Shown here: piece after piece, positions 1 to 8,742 of the stretch
Position numbering within the stretch: the first letter of the stretch is position 1
Layout of the letters: every line of letters begins with the position of its first letter
From: Elymus sibiricus
Lineage: Eukaryota; Streptophyta; Magnoliopsida; Poales; Poaceae
Direction: 5' to 3'
Length of the DNA stretch: 64,000 nt
NCBI GenBank assembly: GCA_039707655.1
Contig: CM077666.1
Coordinates: 298,804,166-298,868,165 of the forward strand
Notes under the pieces: model-generated
Told to the model about the DNA's origin: nothing
What the model saw: the letters and a program-made list of their open reading frames with translations, nothing else
The model's database searches: none
Made by a program: the position numbers and the translations under genes

Positions 1-18
1 GCTCTTTCCCGCAAGTGC

Positions 19-1377
19 ATGTTGGTTACTCAACTTGAGTTGAATGTTATAGGATTTGAGCACATTAAAGACTTGTATGAGCATGATGTTTCATTTGCGA
101 CTGCATATGCCAAATGCTTAGCACACAAAACTTGGGAGCACTACTATTTCAAAGATGATTATCTTATGCGAGCTAACAAACTTTGTATCCTCGAGTCTTC
201 TCTTCGTTTGTTACTTTTGCAAGAAGCGCATGGTGGAGGACTCATGGGACATTTTGGACGCGACAAGACATTTGCCACGCTCTCCAAGAACTATTTTTGG
301 ACAAAGATGTTTCGCGACGTTTCATGCTACACCAACCGGTGCTCTACATGCCGCAAAGCTAAGTCAAAAGCTCAATCCCATGGTCTATATATGCCACTTC
401 CTATTCCGTATCACCCATGGGAAGATATTAGTATGGATTTTGTGCTTGGTTTGCCTCGAACTCAAAACGGCAAGGATTCCGTATTTGTTGTTGTCGACCG
501 TTTCTCTAAGATGGCACATTTCATTCCATGCAACAAAGTCGATGATGCTTCACATGTTGCCAACCTCTTTTGTAGGGAAATCTTGCGATTGCATGGAGTG
601 CCCAAGATGATTGTCTCGGACCGCGACGTCAAGTTCCTAAGCTACTTTTGGAAGACACTTTGCACCAAGCTCAGAATCAAGCTACTATTCTCTTCGGCTT
701 ATCATCCCCAAACCGACGGCCAAACGGAGGTCATGAACCGGACGCTATCCACACTCCTTCGCGTGTTGATCAAGAAGAACATAAGGGAGTGGGAGGAATG
801 CTTACCAATCGCCGAGTACGCCTACAATCGAGCAAGACATTTGACTACTGGCAAGTCCCCCTTCGAGGTCATCTACGGCTTCAACCCGTTGTCTCCATTG
901 GACATCCTACCGGTACCACTCCAAGAGCGCATCAACATGGAGGCGAGTGCACGAGCCACATACCTCAAGAAGGTGCATGAAGATACAAGACACGCAATCG
1001 AGCGCCAAGTACAACGACTCGCGAGCAAGGTCAACACCAACAAGCACCCCATGGTGTTCAACCCCGGAGATCTTGTGTGGCTACACCTTCGCAAGGAATG
1101 CTTCCCCAACGAACGTAAGTCCAAGATACTTCCTCGCGCCGATGGACCCTTCAAGGTGCTAGCAAGCTATAACAACAACGCCTACAAGATCGACATCCCT
1201 CGCGACAAGTACAACATGAGCGACATCTTCAACGTCAAGGACTTATCTCCGTTCCATGGTGATGTGGATTCCGATCCTAGGACGGATCTTTTTCAAGGGG
1301 GGGGGATGATGCGGAGCATCCAACGGTCATCCCCATGGACATACCTTCGTCTTCCAAGACACCAAGTGGACCCATGA
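19..1377 (+). CDS. Gypsy polyprotein C-terminus: integrase
   Basis: The frame is open from the window edge, so the first Met is probably internal to a longer pol. A zinc-binding HHCC region is visible (His at about residues 71 and 78, Cys at 108 and 111). The integrase core has a DDE triad: Asp in SMDFVLGLP (about 140), Asp in IVSDRDVKF (about 201) and Glu in QTDGQTEVMNRTL (about 237). The C-terminal part has the GDLVWLHLRKE motif typical of Gypsy integrases and ends near DIFNVKDLSPFHG. The last 25 or so residues run into the polypurine tract and LTR and are not conserved protein. The integrase would join element cDNA to the genome. No stop interrupts it, which makes it better preserved than the other pol genes here. 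Confidence 0.85.
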   Translation: MLVTQLELNVIGFEHIKDLYEHDVSFATAYAKCLAHKTWEHYYFKDDYLMRANKLCILESSLRLLLLQEAHGGGLMGHFGRDKTFATLSKNYFWTKMFRDVSCYTNRCSTCRKAKSKAQSHGLYMPLPIPYHPWEDISMDFVLGLPRTQNGKDSVFVVVDRFSKMAHFIPCNKVDDASHVANLFCREILRLHGVPKMIVSDRDVKFLSYFWKTLCTKLRIKLLFSSAYHPQTDGQTEVMNRTLSTLLRVLIKKNIREWEECLPIAEYAYNRARHLTTGKSPFEVIYGFNPLSPLDILPVPLQERINMEASARATYLKKVHEDTRHAIERQVQRLASKVNTNKHPMVFNPGDLVWLHLRKECFPNERKSKILPRADGPFKVLASYNNNAYKIDIPRDKYNMSDIFNVKDLSPFHGDVDSDPRTDLFQGGGMMRSIQRSSPWTYLRLPRHQVDP

Positions 1378-1574
1378 CTAGAGCCCGTGCAACAGCTATC
1401 GAGACCAAAGTGACATCTCTCCTCTCGCAACTCCCTTTCGAATCACATGAGACATGGCTACTACCTCAAGCGGAGATACTTTGCATACTCAGGTACCAAG
1501 GAATCAACCAAGGAGAAGGAATGGAGCAAGATGGACACCAAGGACTTGGAGATGACTGTGGACAGCCCAGGAAC

Positions 1575-1810
1575 ACCGGTACAACCACTCAACTACCGGT
1601 CAACTACCGGTCCACCGGTTTAACCGCTCCGCTACCGCTCAACTACCGGTCAACCTTCTGGGATCAAGTGGAGCAAGACCGGTACAACGCCGGTTATTCA
1701 CCCAGCGTCAACAAGACCGGTACAACCGGTCCTCACATCGGTACAACCGGTCCCCCCTTCAGCGAACACCTCCAGGAACCGGTACCTGAGCTCCCAGTGG
1801 TACAACCGGT
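1575..1810. repeat. Cluster of ACCGGT / GGTACAACCGGT motifs in the U3 of the LTR
   Basis: At least eleven copies of the palindrome ACCGGT occur in 236 bp, many inside the longer motif GGTACAACCGGT. They end about 80 bp upstream of the TATA-like box at 1890, where LTR enhancer elements usually sit. A regulatory role is inference. Confidence 0.75.
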
Positions 1811-1889
1811 CTGAAGTCCGGTACAACCGATCAGCCTGCGCGCTGTGAAAGGGCAACGACCCATGTATCCCCCAACTTACCCCTTGGAC

Positions 1890-1897
1890 TATAAATA
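1890..1897 (+). promoter_or_regulatory. TATA-like box of the LTR promoter
   Basis: TATAAATA lies in the middle of the LTR, downstream of the ACCGGT cluster, in the expected position for the U3/R promoter of a plant LTR retrotransposon. Confidence 0.5.
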
Positions 1898-2276
1898 CTC
1901 GTCTCCTAGCTCCGAATTAGGGTTAGCAAAGTATATTGAGACATTTGAGTTGAGCTTTGCTCCTTGTATCTCCTCTTGGGGAATCAAGACCTCTCTAGGG
2001 AGAAGGATCCCCATCATAGGATCATCAAGACCTCCTAAGGGAGAAGGATCTCATCTAGATCATCAAGACCTCACCTCCTTTGGAGTGAGAAGAACTTTAC
2101 CTTGTGCTTGTTTTCATGGATTGATCTTGTATACTTGTGGATCTCATGTATGCTATCCTAGTGGATGTGTGATTTGGGTTTGTTCGAGTGATTTTCCCTT
2201 TGTTGTTCTTGCTTGTTCTTCCCTTTTCCCCTCCAAGTGTGAAAAGATCATCACATTAGGGTTCCACCCTACATCA

Positions 2277-3164
2277 GATGGGTACACTCATATTCTTGTT
2301 GCTGTAGATTATGTTACAAAGTGGGTTGAAGCTCTGCCAACCAAGCATGCAGATGCGGCTACTTCGTTGAAAATGATAAAGGACATCATACTGCCCAGGT
2401 TTGGAGTTCCTAAAATTCTTATCACTGACGGTGGATCTCATTTTATATAGGGAATATTCGAAAGAGTACTTCGTAAGTACGGGGTGACTCACCGAATAGC
2501 TTCACCATATCATCCACAAACTAGTGGGCGGGTGGAACTCTCTAACAGGGAAATAAAGACAATACTGCAAAAGACGGTGCAGAAGTCTAGGAAAGATTGG
2601 GCAGCAAAGCTAAATGAAACACTCTAGGCTTACCACACCGCTTACAAGAATCCCATGGGGATGTCACCATACAAAATGGTGTACGGTAAGGCTTGTCATC
2701 TACCCTTAGAATTAGAGCATAATGCTTTCTGGGCAATCAAAAATATAAATCTTAATCTTAAAGAAGCTGGAGAAAAGAGGTTGTTGGATATGCATGCTCT
2801 AGGTGAACTTCGCAACAGTGCTTACGAGAGTGCTAGGTTATTCAAAGAAAAGGTTAAAATGTGGCATGATCATAAGATACTGAAACGAACTTTCGCTACG
2901 GGGGACAAGGTCCTCCTATTTAACTCTCGTCTCAAGTTGTTTCCAGGGAAGCTTAGGTCTCGCTGGGAAGGGCCTTATGAGATAGAAGAGGTGTACAATT
3001 TTGGAGCTATTCGTCTTAAAGGAGGGAAGAATGGTCCCTGGATCATGAATGGACAACGCTTAAAGATATACCTTGCGGATGAACAAGAAGAGTGGAATAT
3101 AGAAGAGGTAAGTTTCCTGACGATCGAGCAAGCCGAAGCTCTCCGTAAGGAACAACGAGTATAG
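2277..3164 (+). pseudogene. Athila-type Gypsy integrase, broken
   Basis: Translation in one frame gives a Gypsy integrase core with ILITDGGSHF and [15 protein letters not shown], then the Athila signature KNPMGMSPYKMVYGKACH and a C-terminal segment with RWEGPYEIEEV. Two in-frame TAG codons break it (2448-2450 and about 2625). The N-terminal half of the integrase is missing because the first Gypsy element inserted here. The signature identifies the Athila branch of Ty3/Gypsy elements. Downstream come a 3' ORF and an LTR belonging to the same element. Confidence 0.85.
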
Positions 3165-3843
3165 ATCAGCACTCTGGTAAGATAGATGTGAATATCTAGA
3201 TAAAAATTATATTGTTCTGATAGACTTGTTAAATCTCACATCTTAGAGCTTGGAATTTTTGTCTATAGTTGGGAGCTTTGCCACTAATATTTCAGGGATG
3301 AAATTTTTTCTAAGGAAGAAACTGGCACATATGCCAACAAAATCAAAGATTGTGTTCCAAATGACCACGAGCGCCCATTTGGGTGGTCGTACGAAAAAGA
3401 GACGGAGGAGCCACGGGAGTCAGAATTGAAGACTGCGTACCATACGGGCGTAGGCGCTCGCTTGAGCAGTCCTTTGGAATGACCTCGGCGAACGCTGTGA
3501 GAACAGAGTCAAAGACGGTGTTCTCGATGACCGGACGTGCCCGTATGGGCGGTCGTTCAGTCCATTCTCTGCGGCAAGTAAAAAAAGTAGAGACGAGATC
3601 TAGCAGCGGGTCAAACGACGGGCCATACGAGCGCAAGCGCCCGCATGGAAGGCCGTCGTTGATCCGGCTGGCGCGATTCTTTCCCGATTTCGTTTTGATT
3701 TCTTTCTAACTAACTTATTATCTCATATCTCGTGATTACCTATAGGATTAGCCTTTATAAAAAGGAGGAAGGGATGTCCATAAACCTAAAACCATCTAAT
3801 CTCTCATCTTGTTTGCTTCCCATCTCCTCCAAAAAGCTGTTAG
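3165..3843 (+). other. Spacer between Athila integrase and the 3' ORF
   Basis: No convincing coding region is seen. The stretch 3350-3660 has a GC-rich, low-repeat composition with motifs like GGGCGGTCGT that recur in related form near 7540-7600, so it is probably element-specific untranslated sequence. Confidence 0.5.
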
Positions 3844-4449
3844 TTGCAGGTAATAAGCACGATCGCTGGCATGAGCAACAAGACCTCGTCCACCTGTGCT
3901 TGCGTCATCCCCTTCCCCAATTTGGATGATGTTGAGCCCTCGGGATGGGAAGACCTGAGGAAGCTTAGCATCAAGGAAGAACCTCGTGAGGAGAAGAAGG
4001 ATATGGAGGAGAAGGTCAAGGTGGTGGAGATCGAGGAGGAAGAACAAGCAAAAGAGGGAGATGATGACACTATTCTAGATGGGTATCCTCCTAATCCCTA
4101 TCAATTCAATATCCGCAGATCTATTCCATTATTTCCTCTGGGCCCTCCTCAATCTGGGTGGGAAAAGGAGCCACCAACCCCAGAGGAGATAAAGGAAAAG
4201 ATTCGGGAGTTGGAGAAAGTTTCCAAGGCTTGTGTTAATGTGATCGGAGATGGGATTGATTCTTACTGGCTAATGAGCAAGGATTTGGAAGCAAGAGTAG
4301 ATGGTCTTTTCCATAAAATTGGGCTTATGATTGATACTCTTAACAACAACACTGCACAACTTGAGTTTTTGACCCAGGTTGTAGATGATCAGCAAGCCGT
4401 GATCGAGGAACTGAAGAACAAGCTTAAGAGCATCTGTGCTGCCTTCTAG
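3844..4449 (+). CDS. 3' ORF of the Athila-type element (env-like position), unknown function
   Basis: This is a 201-codon ORF located between integrase and the 3' LTR, where many Athila elements carry an extra ORF sometimes called env-like. The likely start is the internal Met at about 3871, since the first residues overlap a possible untranslated region. The protein is acidic, with a Glu/Lys-rich stretch (residues about 40-75), a Pro-rich middle and a C-terminal segment with spaced leucines that could form a coiled coil (about 150-200). No signal peptide or transmembrane segment is visible, so an envelope role is not supported by the sequence itself. It is intact, unlike the integrase upstream. 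Confidence 0.55.
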   Translation: MQVISTIAGMSNKTSSTCACVIPFPNLDDVEPSGWEDLRKLSIKEEPREEKKDMEEKVKVVEIEEEEQAKEGDDDTILDGYPPNPYQFNIRRSIPLFPLGPPQSGWEKEPPTPEEIKEKIRELEKVSKACVNVIGDGIDSYWLMSKDLEARVDGLFHKIGLMIDTLNNNTAQLEFLTQVVDDQQAVIEELKNKLKSICAAF

Positions 4450-5290
4450 GGATTCCAGGAGTGAGCATGAAACACTTTGTGCCTGGATCTCCCCGGCTTG
4501 ATTGTAAGCTTGGGGGAGATTCATGTGCACTTCGTATCTTTACCCTTTCTGCATTTACTTTCCTGTGAGATTAGAGAATAAGCTTTACTTTCAATAAGGT
4601 TGAACTATGAATGTTTCCTCTTGAATAAGGAATGATCCCTTCCAATGAGTTTAGGGATATTTTGATGTGTGAGATCATTACTTCTGTTTGAAGAACACGC
4701 TTGATAGTTGTTGTGATCTAAATAGTAGTGCATATTTACTTACATGATGATTATAAGTCCCCCACATCTTAGTTGTATAAATTTTTGAAGGGACATAAAA
4801 CAACTATATATGCTAGATCACTGAAGGGTTCAACTTACTTAGGGCAAGCAAACAAATTAATCCTCTGCTAAAATACCTTTGGAAATGAAGTCTCTCTGAG
4901 AATAAGGCTGGCTTACACTTAAATTTTCATTGAGCCTTCAATATGATTCAATGAGGAGAGACTGAACCCTTTGTTATAAAACTTTTTACAAGAAAAATGA
5001 GAGAAAAAGAAACCATTTGCCCGGTTGAAACAACAATGAACTAGGATATGAAGTTGTTACTTGTCCTTAGTAAAATTAAATGACAAGATGTGGATGCCTG
5101 CATGATCATTACCAGAGTAAGTTGGGCTATTGTTTGCCACATATACGCATCAACAAACGTTCCTCTTGGGAGTAATGGACTCATACCTTTTGATATCCGT
5201 ATCTTATAAACATGAGGGTGACCTCATCCTTTACAAGCCACGGTACTTGCTCAAGGACGAGCAAGACTTAAGCTTGGGGGAGTTGATGAG
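4450..5290 (+). other. 3' untranslated region and polypurine tract of the Athila-type element
   Basis: AT-rich, without coding potential. It ends in AGCTTGGGGGAGT (5271-5283), a polypurine tract that primes plus-strand DNA synthesis, immediately before the LTR. Confidence 0.7.
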
Positions 5291-6433
5291 TGATACGTCT
5301 CCAACGTATCTATAATTTTTGATTGTTCCATGCTATTATAGTATCAATCTTGGATGTTTTATATGCAATTATATATCATTTTTTGGGACTAACCTATTAA
5401 CCTAGTGCCCAGTGCCAGTTGCTGTTTTTTGCCTTTTCAGAAAATCATTATCAAACGGAGTCCAAACGAAGAAAAAACTTTGGATTAATTTTTTCTGGAC
5501 CAGAAGGGACCCTAGAAGCTTCGGGAGAAGACCAGAAGAGTCACGAGGGAGAGACAAGCCCGGAGCGCGCGCCCAGGGGGGTAGGCGCGCCCCCAGGCTA
5601 GTGGGCCCCTCGTGGCACCTCTTGACCTAATTCCAGCGCTATAAATCCCAAATATTCCCAATATACCAGAAAGACAGAAGAGAAAACCTTTGCCACCGCA
5701 AGCCTCTGTTCTTCCGTGATCCCATCTGGAGGCCTTTTCCGGTACTCTGCCGGAGGGGGGAATCGATCACAGCGGGCTTCTTCATCAACCTTGCCGCCCT
5801 TCCGATGATGTGTGAGTAGTTTACCACAAACCTACGGGTCAATAGCTAGTAGCTAGATGGCTTCTTCTCTCTCTTAGATCTTCAATACCATGTTCTCCTC
5901 GATGTTCTTGGAGTTCTATTTGATGTAATGTTCTTTTGCAGTGTGTTTGTTGGGATCCGATGAATTGTGGGTTTATGATCAGATTATTCATGAGAAATAT
6001 TTGAGTCTTCTCTGAACTCTTTTATGCACGATTGTTATAACTTTGTATTTCTCTCCGATCTATCCGTTTGGTTTGGCCAACTAGATTGATTTATCTTACA
6101 ATGGGAGAGGTGCTTTGTGATGGGTTCAATCTTGCGGTGTTCTATATCCCAGTGACAGAAAGGGACAAGACACGTATTTGTATTGTTGCCATTAAGGATA
6201 AAAATATGGGGTTTAGTCATATTGCTTGAGTTTACTTTGTCTACATCATGTCATCTTGCTTAAGGCGTTATTCTGTTTTATACTTAATACCCTAGATGCA
6301 TGCTGGATAGCGGTCGATGGGTGGAGTAATAGTAGTAGATGCAGGCAGGAGTCGGTCTACTTGTCTCGGACGTGATGCCTATATACATGATCATTGCCTT
6401 GAATATCGTCATAACTATGCGCTTTTCTATCAA

Positions 6434-6886
6434 CTAGATAATTGCCCGTGCATTGCAACGGGAGTATAAACATTCTTGTAGATTAGCCCATGACTGCACG
6501 TCTATTATTATATTGATGCGCTAAAATCTTAGCAAGTATTTGTAAGCAATCGCCATGAATAGCCCATGACTGCACGTCTATTATTATATTGATGCGCTAA
6601 AATCTTAGCAACTATTTGTAAGCAATCACCATGATTTACCTACCACCTTATTATTAAGCACGTATTTGGTAAGAATTTAATGACTTACTAAAGAAAATAT
6701 GTTTTTATTTTGGTAAGTTAATAAAACATGAGACAATTGATTCCATTTTAGGAAAAATCGACAGGAGAAAAATCAAAAATGGAAGGAAAAAATCAAAGAG
6801 GAGAAAGAAAGAGGGGGCGTATATAAGGAAGGTTGGACGAAAGAGAGGTGAAATGGGAACCTTACGTTCCTTTTAAGTAGTAGAGA
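6434..6886 (-). mobile_element. Small non-autonomous Helitron
   Basis: On the minus strand the insert starts TCTCTACTACTTAAAAGG at 6886 and ends in CTAG (6437-6434). A GC-rich hairpin (CCCGT...ACGGG, 6445-6462) lies 11 nt before the end. It sits between host A and T, and the flanking LTR sequence reads continuously across it. All four Helitron hallmarks (TC start, CTRR end, 3' hairpin, A/T insertion) are present. It encodes nothing recognisable, so it would need RepHel supplied in trans. Confidence 0.85.
6485..6636. repeat. 76 bp tandem duplication inside the Helitron
   Basis: Two near-identical copies start at 6485 and 6561 with AGCCCATGACTGCACGTC and differ at only a few positions. Confidence 0.9.
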
Positions 6887-7284
6887 TTGCCCAACAGTAA
6901 TTTGTTTACCCACCGTATGCTATGTGTTCGAGAGAGAAGCCTCTAGTGAAAACTATGGCCCCCGGGTCTACTTTTATCATATATTAAAATCCAAAAATAC
7001 CTTGCTGCAATTTATTTACTTTTATTTTCTTTTGCAATTTACTTTTCTATCTATCACTATCAGAATTAATCCTTGCAAGTGACTGCTAAGGGGATTGACA
7101 ACCCTCTTATTTGCGTTGGGCGCAAGTGTTTGCTTTTGTGTGTGTAGGTGCTGCTAACGAGGTTCTGTGTGGTTCTCCTACTGGATTGATAACCTTGGTT
7201 CTTAACTAAGGAAAATACTTATCTCAACTGTACTGCATCATCCTCTCCTCTTCGGGGAAATCCCAACGCAGTTCACAAGTTGCA

Positions 7285-7909
7285 ATGAGTCCAATTTACG
7301 TGACGTTTTTCCTATATATTTTGTGCCTAGAAGGCGGGCTTTGTGGAATTTTACCGCGTTCGCGCACTTCTTTTTGTTGATAATCCCTCAGGTAACGTCT
7401 TTCGGGGCAATATCCATTTAATGGAGAAAATCTTCGAAAATGGCAGTGGAATCACACATTAAAGGTGATAAACACTTTCCATAAAAAGATCAAGCAAGAA
7501 GGCCAAAGAAACAGCCGTCGTCGCGCTTTTAGAGCGAACGATGACGTTCCATGTGACCGCACGCGCTCGCATGAGTGGTCGTTTGGCGTGCCATTGCCTC
7601 TGGGGGATCGGCTATTTTCACCCCGTCAAAGCGGATCATGAAGGGGACGAACAGACACTCCAGAAAATCATCCAGAAGGCAGAACCCTGGCCGCCGGAGC
7701 CCATCCGGAGGAAGGATCGACCGGGAGAAGAAGGGGATTCCTCTCACCGGGCGAGGAATGGCATCATCATCAACATCTACATCATCACCGTCTTCATCAT
7801 CAGCATCATCATCCACATCCTTATCATCTGCAACATCAAGAACCCTAGTGGATCCTTCGGTGTATCGGTTGAATCATTCGCCCATGTATTCCATTACCAT
7901 TACCATGAT
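7285..7909 (+). repeat. Left part of a second Athila-type LTR, split by a nested element
   Basis: This stretch is non-coding with a CAT/CAA-rich run at 7763-7830. The segment resumes at 25238 after removal of the 17.3 kb nested element and its target duplication. It resembles the interior of Athila LTRs (GGAGCCCATCCGGAGG followed later by a GTGTGAGTAGACC motif at about 25252). The left boundary is set by the end of the preceding LTR. Confidence 0.5.
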
Positions 7910-8401
7910 TGTCGGTGAAAAAACCGACTGACCTTGGGGTAGGGGGTCCCGAGCTGTGTATCTCGGATCAATGAAAACAGGGATGAAGGAGACGGTGTTT
8001 ACCCAGGTTCGGGCCCTCTCGAGGAGGTAATACACTAAGTCCAGCTTTGATTATATTGATGATGAAGTATCGAGTACAAGCTTGATCTACCTCGAGATTG
8101 TAAGGAGAAGTCTAACCCTAGGGCTAGGTGGATGGTAATTGTGATTCCGTATCCTCTACAGGCTAAACCCTCTGGCTTATACACACACCAGGTAGGGCAT
8201 CTAGGGTTACATAGGTAGTATCTAGGGATGCGTATGGAGGCGGCAGGAGATGTCTTGGGTTATACTCCAAGTCTTCGGCAGATGCAATCTTGATCACGTC
8301 ATGGCTTCTGGAGTCCACCTGAATGAGAACGAGGGCCTTCGGGCCCAACACGAGGACTATGGGCCGACTAGGTTAGGACCCCCTAGTCTAGGACATCGTC
8401 A
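7910..8401 (-). repeat. 3' LTR of the Fatima-like element
   Basis: On the plus strand it reads TGTCGGTG...TCGTCA, so on the minus strand TGACGA...CACCGACA. The adjacent plus-strand sequence AGTAGCCCCTGAACTGG is the complement of a polypurine tract, giving the element's orientation. It pairs with 24742-25232 at about 94 percent by eye. Confidence 0.85.
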
Positions 8402-8742
8402 GTAGCCCCTGAACTGGTCTTCGACGCCGAGGACGACATCTTCGGCTCCGGAGTCTTTGGCTCGATAGACGAGTTCCTGCTTATTATCTTCAGCTTGGCT
8501 TTGAAGTCTTCAATATATCTGACGATTCTTACTCCGGCCCCACTACACGTGGCCTTCAATCCCTGAGCTCGATCACCATGCCTCCTGGGGAATTGAGTCG
8601 CTTTATAGCGAGATGTCGAAGCGTCAACCTCTTTTACTTATAAATATATAGCCCAGGTTTATGACAAAGCGCATCTTGACCTTCTCCAGTACATACGAGT
8701 CCCTCTCTCCACTCCCAGGTCCAACCCCGAGAGCTTCGAGCG

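Larger units (their letters stand above)
1..2276 (+). mobile_element. 3' part of a Ty3/Gypsy LTR retrotransposon, nested in an Athila-type element
   Basis: The segment holds the end of a Gypsy polyprotein, a G-rich polypurine tract at about 1295-1305 and a complete 3' LTR. It stops abruptly at 2276, after which the integrase of a different (Athila-type) element begins in mid-domain. The 5' half lies outside the window, so the 5 bp target duplication (expected to be GATGG, 2277-2281) cannot be confirmed. No chromodomain is visible after the integrase. The exact family is not assigned. Confidence 0.85.
1307..2276 (+). repeat. 3' LTR of the first Gypsy element
   Basis: The LTR starts TGATG directly after a run of G residues (polypurine tract) and ends CATCA, a 5 bp inverted terminus of the TG...CA type. 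Its length is 970 bp. It includes a TATA-like TATAAATA at 1890-1897 and an upstream cluster of ACCGGT palindromes. The boundary at 2276 coincides exactly with resumption of the host integrase frame. Confidence 0.8.
5291..7284 (+). repeat. 3' LTR of the Athila-type (Sabrina-like) element, with a Helitron inside
   Basis: The LTR begins TGATACGTCTCCAACGTATC, a start I associate with Triticeae Athila LTRs of the Sabrina type, and ends near CAAGTTGCA at 7284. An alternative start is TGATGAG at 5284. Removing the 453 bp Helitron leaves about 1.54 kb. The family name is from memory. Confidence 0.75.
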
